From: Pyronema omphalodes
Taxonomy: Eukaryota; Ascomycota; Pezizomycetes; Pezizales; Pyronemataceae
NCBI GenBank assembly: GCA_024516155.1
Contig: JAJJXM010000042.1
Span: forward strand, 1-64,000
Length of the DNA: 64,000 nt
Direction: 5' to 3'
The notes beneath the pieces were generated by a model, which made no database searches, was not told the origin of the DNA, and saw nothing but the letters and a program-made list of their open reading frames with translations. This document shows, one piece after another, positions 1 through 6,799 of this stretch. Positions within the stretch are counted from its first letter, which is position 1, and every line of letters begins with the position of its first letter. Made by a program: the position numbers and the translations under genes.

Positions 1-847
1 GGTTATGGAGGAAATGGGGACGACGAGGAACCTGAGTACGGCGTTTCATCCAGAGTCCGACGGACAGAAGAGAGGGTCAATGCGATCCTCGAACAATACC
101 TCAGGGCGTATTGTAAACTATCAACAGGACAATTGGAACCAACTCCTTTCTATGGCGGAGTTCTGCTACAACAATTCCCGCTCAGGAACGACCAAGGTGT
201 CACCCCCTTCTTCGCAAATACGGATATCATCCCCGTTTTACCCAGCCGCTGGGTGAAGTCGCGGAAGGAAACCCGAGGTCTCCAAATATGTTGGCGCCCT
301 CAACCGACTTCACGAGGATCTGAGGGCGGAGGTCCACTATGCCCAGACGGCTCATGCAGAACAGGCGAACCGGCATCGACACCCGGATCCGGTCCTTCGA
401 GTGGGAGATCGGGTCTGGCTGAAGAGGAAGAATGTGAAAACCACCCGACCCTCCAACAAGCTCGATTACAAGCTATTGGGGGCCCTACACCATTCTTGTC
501 TAAGGTAGGGTCGCGAGCTTATAAGCTGGACCTCCCCCCCAAACGCAAAGATCCATCCAGTATTTCATATCTCCCTTCTAGAACCGTCTCAACCTACTTC
601 GACAACCATCCCAGGCCATATTCAGCCCCCTCCGCTACCGATTGTCCTCGACGACGAGGAAGAGTGGGAAGTTGAGGAAATAGTGGATTCTCGACGCCAC
701 CGGGGTCAGATACAATATCGAGTTAAGTGGACTGGTTTCCACGACCGCGATACGACCTGGTACCCCGCCGACAATTTCCAAAACTCCCCCGACGCCATCA
801 CCCAATTCCACCGCAGGTACCCGAATAAACCTGCCCCACAGCTGTAA
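1..847 (+). pseudogene. Degenerate pol 3' end (integrase C-terminus and chromodomain)
   Basis: The segment aligns base for base with the intact pol at 5957-6799. It carries the end of the integrase core (LSTAFHPESDGQ), the GPY/F-like region and the chromodomain (EVEEIVDSRRHRGQIQYRVK). Several single-base indels break the frame: a base lost near 69, an extra A near 117, extra C residues near 198 and an extra T near 496. The stop TAA (845-847) overlaps the ORF3 ATG (847-849), as in the intact copy. It would not make a functional integrase. The indels cluster here and not in the inserted element, so this copy is older. Confidence 0.9.
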
Positions 848-902
848 TGGACGATCGAACGAACTCCGAGGACCCCCCGTCCTCTTTGGGCTGGTACCGA
901 AC
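1..902 (+). mobile_element. Outer Gypsy-A copy, left part
   Basis: This is the left remainder of a chromovirus copy interrupted at 902/903 by a complete element of the same family. It holds the 3' end of pol and the first codons of ORF3, and it resumes at 8556 with the rest of ORF3 and the 3' LTR. The last five bases, CGAAC (898-902), recur at 8556-8560 as the target-site duplication of the inserted copy. Its 5' part lies outside the window. Confidence 0.9.
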
Positions 903-1020
903 TGTCACAACGCTCCCGTGACATGCTCCTGGCCTCCGCCGTCACCACCGCAGGGCTATGGGTGATCGTCATCACCCTAGCAACCTGCTACGCTGTCATG
1001 AAGTGAAGGGATAGGGTTAG

Positions 1021-1043
1021 GGCAAGGGGCTGGGCCCCTTGCC
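1021..1043. promoter_or_regulatory. Hairpin just after the ORF3 stop inside the LTR
   Basis: A perfect 10-bp inverted repeat (GGCAAGGGGC, TGG spacer, GCCCCTTGCC) lies 15 nt after the ORF3 stop codon. It recurs in every LTR copy here, with one mismatch in the old minus-strand LTR near 54450. Its role is unknown; 3' end formation or RNA structure is possible. Confidence 0.6.
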
Positions 1044-1130
1044 GAGGATTTTCATATGTTCGGAGTTATTTCTTATTTGGATTTCTTTTAGGTATCACGG
1101 CGGCTAGGAAAATGTTGGAATCGTTTACTT

Positions 1131-1400
1131 CTCTCTTTTGGTATGTACTCTTTCTTTACTATTTGGAATCACGGCGGTTCGCCAGGAAGTTATCTCTTTC
1201 GGTATGTACTCTTTCTTTGCTATTTTGGAATCACGGCGGTTAGCCGGTAGTTATCTCTTCTGGTATGTACTCTTTCCTTGTTATTGTTATTTGGAATTAC
1301 GGCGTTTAGTTATCTTGCTTTATTATTTGGAATTACGGCGGTTGGCAAATGTTGGGGAATGTTGGTCATGTATGTAGTTATCACGGCGGTTAGCATTAGG
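1131..1400 (+). repeat. U3 tandem repeats with ACGGCGG motifs
   Basis: Units of about 61 bp repeat the block GGTATGTACTCTTTC (1140, 1201, 1262) followed by TTTGGAATCACGGCGG. The later units are shorter and diverged. The core ACGGCGG (once ACGGCGT) occurs about six times between 1096 and 1390. The arrangement looks like a U3 enhancer array; the binding factor is unknown. It is conserved in all LTR copies. Confidence 0.7.
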
Positions 1401-1440
1401 AGCATTCTCCGCAGGCGGAGAATGCTGAGTCACGAGTCAT
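1401..1440. promoter_or_regulatory. 12-bp palindrome and bZIP-like sites upstream of TATA
   Basis: AGCATTCTCCGC (1401-1412) and GCGGAGAATGCT (1415-1426) form a perfect 12-bp inverted repeat with a 2-nt spacer. TGAGTCA (1426-1432), a Gcn4/AP-1 consensus, follows directly, then GAGTCAT (1434-1440). The palindrome arms are identical in the outer, solo, minus-strand and right-hand LTRs although the spacer changes (AG, GG, CT). Confidence 0.7.
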
Positions 1441-1451
1441 GAAGGAACAAG

Positions 1452-1457
1452 TATAAG
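1452..1457 (+). promoter_or_regulatory. TATA box of the Gypsy-A LTR promoter
   Basis: TATAAG, 25 bp after the palindrome and 37 bp before the predicted RNA 5' end at 1489. That spacing is reasonable for a fungal Pol II promoter. Confidence 0.65.
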
Positions 1458-1696
1458 AGGAGGAAATTTGTATGTAGTTTATTTCTTCACGCAATCAAGT
1501 TTCTATTTACCACAATCCTATCTACAAAAGTTCCCTTGTGATATCCCATTTCGCCAAACTCACCTGTGATTTCCCAAGCCCACAAACCCTTACCCATTCC
1601 CAACTTACCAGCCTTACCTAACCCGCCGCCGCCCTCCTCGCCGCCGAAAACCCCGCGCTGCCTGTCGTCAGTAACCGTGGATACGGATTCTGATAT

Positions 1697-1706
1697 TTGA
1701 TTGCGT
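1697..1706 (+). other. Primer binding site, predicted self-priming
   Basis: TTGATTGCGT begins one base after the 5' LTR. It lacks the TGG expected for a tRNA 3' CCA end. It is the exact reverse complement of ACGCAATCAA at 1489-1498 in the same LTR, just where the transcript should start. This is the Tf1/sushi-type arrangement, in which the 5' end of the RNA folds back as primer. The same pair occurs in the right-hand copy (59919-59928). Confidence 0.75.
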
Positions 1707-1732
1707 CCTGTGTACGACACCCAACGCGGAAC

Positions 1733-1785
1733 GAAGACCCAGAAAACCCAGAAAACCCAGAAGACCCAGAAAACCCAGAAGCAGG
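1733..1785 (+). repeat. 9-bp tandem repeat (CCCAGAARA) in the gag leader
   Basis: Nonamer repeats that would read Thr-Gln-Lys if translated in the gag frame: five units here, six in the right-hand copy (59955-60015). They lie upstream of the first ATG, so they are leader sequence unless a non-AUG start is used. Confidence 0.8.
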
Positions 1786-1943
1786 CGCACACAGTGGCAT
1801 CCTTTCAGCTAAAAGAGCTCGGAGAACATATCGAACAAGAACCGACCGGATCGGCAAGCCCAGTGACCCCCGAACAACCATCCAGACCCCAGACCCCCGA
1901 ATCACCCGAACTCCCCCATACCTCTACCGACGACCCTGCGGAA

Positions 1944-2852
1944 ATGGCGACCCCGGCAGGATTGGGACTTGTCACTCCGGTCACTATGACCCAGGAGCAG
2001 TTGAACCAGATCCTCATTCAACTCCATCGCCCCACGACAAACAGTAACCCCAAGGTGGAGGACCCGGAGCTGTACTACGGTGAACGGACCAAGCTGAGGG
2101 CATTCCTGACGCAATGTGAACTGAAGTTCAATTGTGAAGGGAATAGATTCGACACCGAACAGAAAAAGGTGAACTATGCGAGCTCCCGCTGTAGAGGTAA
2201 CGCTTGGGCATGGATCGAGCCGTCCATCAAGGAGGGGAAAAGCGTATACACGACCTGGGAGGCCTTTAAGACTGCTGTCAGTAGGGCCTTCGGGGAAGCC
2301 GACTCAAAAGAAGTAGCAAGAAGAAAATTCAAGATGATCAGGCAGGGCGCGCGATCCGCCGCTGCATACTGGGCCGAATTTCAAAGGATCAAATCCGATT
2401 TAAGATACAATGACGAGACCTACATCGATCAATTCAGTGATGGACTAAACACAGACGTCCAACGACAGTTGGCACTCCTTGATGAACGACCAACGGATCT
2501 CACGGAGTTCGCCAACAAGGCCATAGCGTTAGACAACCGACTATTCAACTTCCGAACCCTGAGGACTCGGTATGAACCTCAATTCTATCACCACCCCCAT
2601 CTTAAGGGGCAGGGACACGAATCTCGACTCTCCGACCCCGAACCAATGGAATTAGATTCCACTCGTCGACCGAAACCAAGGGATAGGACGGAGGAGGATA
2701 GGCGGAAGCGGAATAACGAATGTTTTAACTGTGGGAAGGTGGGACACTACGCTGCGAAGTGCCCAAGTAAGAAATTATTCAGAGCAGCGGAAACTACATT
2801 GGTAGAGGAGGGACTCGGTGAGACGTCGGGAAAAGAGAACCCCCAGGAATAA
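1944..2852 (+). CDS. gag: Gag (capsid and nucleocapsid) of Gypsy-A
   Basis: This is the structural polyprotein that packages element RNA in a virus-like particle; 302 aa from the first ATG downstream of the predicted transcript start (no ATG in any frame from 1489 to 1943). The central part is a retrotransposon gag domain (FKMIRQGARSAAAYWAEFQR around residues 130-150). A single CCHC knuckle, CFNCGKVGHYAAKC, lies at residues 260-273. The frame is open a further 81 codons upstream with no ATG, so a longer product from a non-AUG start cannot be excluded. The last codons contain the slippery site that directs some ribosomes into pol. The stop is TAA at 2850-2852. Confidence 0.9.
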   Translation: MATPAGLGLVTPVTMTQEQLNQILIQLHRPTTNSNPKVEDPELYYGERTKLRAFLTQCELKFNCEGNRFDTEQKKVNYASSRCRGNAWAWIEPSIKEGKSVYTTWEAFKTAVSRAFGEADSKEVARRKFKMIRQGARSAAAYWAEFQRIKSDLRYNDETYIDQFSDGLNTDVQRQLALLDERPTDLTEFANKAIALDNRLFNFRTLRTRYEPQFYHHPHLKGQGHESRLSDPEPMELDSTRRPKPRDRTEEDRRKRNNECFNCGKVGHYAAKCPSKKLFRAAETTLVEEGLGETSGKENPQE

Positions 2853-2890
2853 AAGGAAAAGGTGGATTCCTGGGGCAACTGTCGCCCACC
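2828..2890 (+). promoter_or_regulatory. Programmed -1 frameshift signal joining gag and pol
   Basis: G_GGA_AAA (2828-2834) is a canonical X_XXY_YYZ heptamer in the gag frame. After a 6-nt spacer comes a perfect 10-bp stem (2841-2850 with 2866-2875). Loop bases GGTGG (2861-2865) pair with CCACC (2886-2890), giving an H-type pseudoknot with stacked stems and 10-nt loops on each side. The pol frame is the -1 frame and is open from 2822. The whole cassette is preserved at 61059-61121. Confidence 0.85.
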
Positions 2891-5800
2891 AGTTCAACCA
2901 CGGCAGGACCGGCGGATAGAATCTCGAGTGTAGGACCATACGGAAGAAACGAAAAAATTATCCTGCGAGTAAAGTTAATCGGACGAAATAAGAAAGAATA
3001 CCAAACAACGGCCATGATCGACTGCGGGGCCACGGAGAATTTTATAGATCGAAAATATGTGAGACAGCAGGGATTGCCCTGCGCGAAAAAATTAACCCCA
3101 CGAAAGGTTCTCGCTGTAGACGGACGGGAATTGGATGGGGGACCAGTAACCCACGATGCCATGGTGACCATGGTAATCAACGACCATAGGGAAGACATCA
3201 AGCTTCACTGTATTACCATTGGCAACGCACCCATTATCCTGGGACTGCCTTGGTTGCGGAAACACAATCCCAGCATCGACTGGAAGGAAGGGAGGATTGT
3301 CTTCAACTCCGAGAAATGCGGAAAGAACTGCCTTCCTACTTCGCCCCATGCCACGACCGTATCGGAACGGGGGGCAGAAAAAGAATATAATCAACGGATA
3401 CATGAGCAAGCGGAGCACGCCTATGGTATGGAAGAACCGAAGGAAATGCTTCAGACGGATGAGGAAGATGAGCTTCGCATCCAAGAGATCTGGGGAGAAA
3501 GTATAGAAGAAGATGACGAAGGAGAAGAGGTGGAAGAGTCGAAGGACGAGGATATGGAAAGCGTACAGGGATCTAGGCGCGCGGAATCCACCGAGGCCGA
3601 TCCCGACTCGTCTCAGTGCGCTTCGCGGCAACCCCCGCAAGCGCCAGCCAACCAGAAGGAACCGGGGAACTGGGAAACCGCTCCCGCCAAATCAACCGCT
3701 ACTGCACCAACCAACCAGGAAGAACCGGGGAACTGGGAAACCGCTCCCGCCAAATCAATTGCCACTTCCGGGGAATTGGAACTCGCGAGTACCATAAGTC
3801 GAGCGGGGAAGAGCAAGCCTGACTCCCTGGAAGAAATAATACCACCGGAATATGCGGATTACCTCTCCGTATTCAGGGAAAAAGAGGCGGTAGGGTTACC
3901 TCCGCACCGACATCATGACCACCGGATTCCCTTGATGGACGGAAAGGTTCCGCCGTTCGAACCCCTGCGAGCCCTCGATGAAGAACGTCTGCGAGTACTG
4001 AGGGATTACTTGGAAGAGAATGAAAAGAGGGGTTGGGTCCGACGGTCGACGTCTCCAGCGGGAGCCCCCATCCATTTCGTTAAGAAAAAGGATGGTACTT
4101 TACGGTTATGCGTCGACTACCGACGACTCAACGAAATCACAATCAAGGATCGCACCCCACTCCCGCTGATAGGGGAAGCGTTGGATAGACTTTCCAACGC
4201 CAAGATCTATACCAAATTGGATGTGCGAGATGCATACCATAACCTCCGAATAGCCACAGGAGATGAATGGAAAACTGCGTTCCGTACCAAGTACGGTCTA
4301 TACGAGTATTTGGTGATGCCATTTGGTTTGACAAATGCTCCAGCTTCGTTTCAACGATGGATGAACGAAGTCTTAAGTGATTACCTCGATATCTTTTGCA
4401 TCGCCTATCTCGACGACATATTGATCTACTCAGATAATATGGAGGAACATCGAAAGCACGTCCGCATGGTCTTGGAGAGGTTAAGGGACGTAGGACTCAC
4501 CCTGAAACCCTCGAAATGTGAATTCCACACGAAAAAGACGGAATACCTGGGATACATCATCTCCCCCACAGGGTTGCAGATGGACCCCGAGAAAATTAGG
4601 GCGGTTAAGGAATGGAAGGAACCGGTGAATGTGAAGGGAGTCCAAAGTTTCCTTGGGTTCGCCAATTTCTACCGTCGATTCATCCGGGATTTCAGCAAGA
4701 TCACCACGCCATTGACACGATTGACGAAGAAACAGGTACCCTGGGAATGGAACGACGAGACACAACGGGCCTTTGAGCAACTCAAAACGGCAATGATATC
4801 CCAACCGATCCTGCAACATTTCGACCCGGATCGGCCACTCACCCTGGAAACTGACGCCTCAGACTATGCCATCGGGGCAGTCTGCTCACAACCCGACGAC
4901 TCCAACGTACTGCACCCCCTTGCCTATTTTTCACGAAAATTAAAAGAGGCGGAGCTCAATTACGACATCCACGATAAGGAGCTCCTGGCGATAGTTGAAG
5001 CCTTGGACAAATGGTCGACATACTGCAAATCGACAAAACACAGTATCCGGATACTGTCAGACCATAAAAACTTAGAGTATTGGCAAACGAAGAGGGATCT
5101 CAACCTCCGACAGGCCCGATGGGCGGAACAACTGGCTAACTATGACTTCACGATCACGTATCGTCCGGGGAAGTTGGCAGGAAAACCCGACATATTGTCC
5201 CGAGAGTCAGGAGACTCTCCCTGGGAAGGGGAGATGAAGCACCGGCAGAACCGAAGCCGAGTCCTCCTTCCCCAGGAAGTCTTTCATGTGAACGGGACAC
5301 AGTTGATAAGACTCACCCCGGACACCCCCCTCATTACCAAAATTCGGGAAAAAACGAAGACCGATACAGAACTCCAGGAGGTAATCCGCAAACTTCGGGA
5401 AGGGATAACCCGAGACAATAGGGTCCCCTTGGGGTTATGCGAGGAAAAGGATGGGTTACTCCTATACGAGGGATTGATATGGGTCCCTGACGACGACGAC
5501 CTGAGGTTACAAATTTTACGACAACATCACGACTCCCAGGCCGCGGGGCATCCGGGAAGGGCAAGGACCTTGGAGTTGGTCAGCCGGAGTTTTTATTGGC
5601 CACAACAACGACAGTATGTGACTCGATATGTCGACTACTGTGATACCTGTAAACGTATCAAGCCCATTAAGCACGCCCCCTTCGGGCTCTTACGACCGTT
5701 ACAGATTCCAGGAAGACCATGGGAATCCATCTCCATGGATTTTATCACGGGTCTTCCGGAGGATGGGGGAATGAATGCGATATGGGTGATTGTGGACCGC

Positions 5801-6799
5801 TTGACGAAGATGGCACACTTCGTAGCATGTAAGGATACTATGGGACCCAGGGAACTTGCGGACGGGTTTCTCACACATGTGGTACGGGCCCATGGACTCC
5901 CCAGCAGCATCATCTCGGATCGGGGGTCCCTATTCACCTCTCAGTTCTGGAAGAGGGTTATGGAGGCAATGGGGACGACGAGGAACCTGAGTACGGCGTT
6001 TCATCCAGAGTCCGACGGACAGACAGAGAGGGTCAATGCGATCCTCGAACAATACCTCAGGGCGTATTGTAACTATCAACAGGACAATTGGAACCAACTC
6101 CTCCCTATGGCGGAGTTCTGCTACAACAATTCCCGCTCAGGAACGACCAAGGTGTCCCCCTTCTTCGCAAATTACGGATATCATCCCCGTTTTACCCAGC
6201 CGCTGGGTGAAGTCGCGGAAGGAAACCCCGAGGTCTCCAAATATGTTGGCGCCCTCAACAGACTTCACGAGGATCTGAGGGCGGAGGTCCACTATGCCCA
6301 GAGGGCTCATGCAGAACAGGCGAACCGGCATCGACACCCGGATCCGGTCCTTCGAGTGGGAGATCGGGTCTGGCTGAAGAGGAAGAATGTGAAAACCACC
6401 CGACCCTCCAACAAGCTCGATTACAAGCTATTGGGGCCCTACACCATCTTGTCTAAGGTAGGGTCGCGAGCTTATAAGCTGGACCTTCCCCCAAACGCAA
6501 AGATCCATCCAGTATTTCATATCTCCCTTCTAGAACCGTCTCAACCTACTTCGAAAACCATCCCAGGCCATATTCAGCCCCCTCCGCTACCGATTGTCCT
6601 CGACGACGAGGAAGAGTGGGAAGTTGAGGAAATAGTGGATTCTCGACGCCACCGGGGTCAGATACAATATCGAGTTAAGTGGACTGGTTTCCACGACCCC
6701 GATACGACCTGGTACCCCGCCGACAATTTCCAAAACTCCCCCGACGCCATCACCCAATTCCACCGCAGGTACCCGAATAAACCTGCCCCACAGCTGTAA
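2828..6799 (+). CDS. pol: Pol: protease, RT, RNase H, integrase, chromodomain
   Basis: About 1323 codons from the shift site; an internal ATG at 3014 would give 1261 aa but would cut into the protease. Domains in order: retropepsin (IDCGATENF); acidic linker with two repeats of GNWETAPAKS; reverse transcriptase with YLDD (codons from 4406); RNase H (ETDASDYAIGA, near 4850); integrase HHCC zinc finger (5527-5660) and D,D-35-E core (SMDFITGLPEDG, SDRGSLFTSQFW, the Glu of TERVNAI); GPY/F-like motif (KLLGPYTIL); chromodomain at the C-terminus (near 6620-6790). The frame is fully open and all catalytic motifs are present. The chromodomain suggests targeting to modified histones. The stop TAA (6797-6799) overlaps the ORF3 ATG. 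Confidence 0.95.
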   Translation, partial: GKREPPGIKGKGGFLGQLSPTSSTTAGPADRISSVGPYGRNEKIILRVKLIGRNKKEYQTTAMIDCGATENFIDRKYVRQQGLPCAKKLTPRKVLAVDGRELDGGPVTHDAMVTMVINDHREDIKLHCITIGNAPIILGLPWLRKHNPSIDWKEGRIVFNSEKCGKNCLPTSPHATTVSERGAEKEYNQRIHEQAEHAYGMEEPKEMLQTDEEDELRIQEIWGESIEEDDEGEEVEESKDEDMESVQGSRRAESTEADPDSSQCASRQPPQAPANQKEPGNWETAPAKSTATAPTNQEEPGNWETAPAKSIATSGELELASTISRAGKSKPDSLEEIIPPEYADYLSVFREKEAVGLPPHRHHDHRIPLMDGKVPPFEPLRALDEERLRVLRDYLEENEKRGWVRRSTSPAGAPIHFVKKKDGTLRLCVDYRRLNEITIKDRTPLPLIGEALDRLSNAKIYTKLDVRDAYHNLRIATGDEWKTAFRTKYGLYEYLVMPFGLTNAPASFQRWMNEVLSDYLDIFCIAYLDDILIYSDNMEEHRKHVRMVLERLRDVGLTLKPSKCEFHTKKTEYLGYIISPTGLQMDPEKIRAVKEWKEPVNVKGVQSFLGFANFYRRFIRDFSKITTPLTRLTKKQVPWEWNDETQRAFEQLKTAMISQPILQHFDPDRPLTLETDASDYAIGAVCSQPDDSNVLHPLAYFSRKLKEAELNYDIHDKELLAIVEALDKWSTYCKSTKHSIRILSDHKNLEYWQTKRDLNLRQARWAEQLANYDFTITYRPGKLAGKPDILSRESGDSPWEGEMKHRQNRSRVLLPQEVFHVNGTQLIRLTPDTPLITKIREKTKTDTELQEVIRKLREGITRDNRVPLGLCEEKDGLLLYEGLIWVPDDDDLRLQILRQHHDSQAAGHPGRARTLELVSRSFYWPQQRQYVTRYVDYCDTCKRIKPIKHAPFGLLRPLQIPGRPWESISMDFITGLPEDGGMNAIWVIVDRLTKMAHFVACKDTMGPRELADGFLTHVVRAHGLPSSIISDRGSLFTSQFWKRVMEAMGTTRNLSTAFHPESDGQTERVNAILEQYLRAYCNYQQDNWNQLLPMAEFCYNNSRSGTTKVSPFFANYGYHPRFTQPLGEVAEGNPEVSKYVGALNRLHEDLRAEVHYAQRAHAEQANRHRHPDPVLRVGDRVWLKRKNVKTTRPSNKLDYKLLGPYTILSKVGSRAYKLDLPPNAKIHPVFHISLLEPSQPTSKTIPGHIQPPPLPIVLDDEEEWEVEEIVDSRRHRGQIQYRVKWTGFHDPDTTWYPADNFQNSPDAITQFHRRYPNKPAPQL

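Larger units (their letters stand above)
903..1695 (+). repeat. 5' LTR of the intact Gypsy-A
   Basis: It starts TGTCACAACG and ends TTCTGATA; the expected terminal TGACA has become TGATA in every forward copy here. The boundaries are fixed by target duplications at this element and at the solo LTR (43973-44762). The first 104 bases encode the C-terminus of ORF3 (stop at 1004-1006). U3 holds tandem repeats, a 12-bp palindrome, bZIP-like sites and a TATA box. The probable transcript start is near 1489. Confidence 0.95.

Noticed and set aside
1138..1377. 79-aa hydrophobic frame in the LTR (also 7998-8237)
   Set aside because: It merely translates the 61-bp U3 repeats and lies upstream of the LTR promoter; no independent support.
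903..1695. CRISPR or bacterial operon interpretation of repeats in the window
   Set aside because: The repeats are LTRs, minisatellites and retroelement copies; no spacer-repeat regularity, no cas genes, and the genes are eukaryotic retroelement genes.
1701..1943. Taking gag to start at 1701
   Set aside because: That codon is TTG and lies within the PBS. The first ATG after the predicted RNA start is 1944, so I use that and note the open leader separately.
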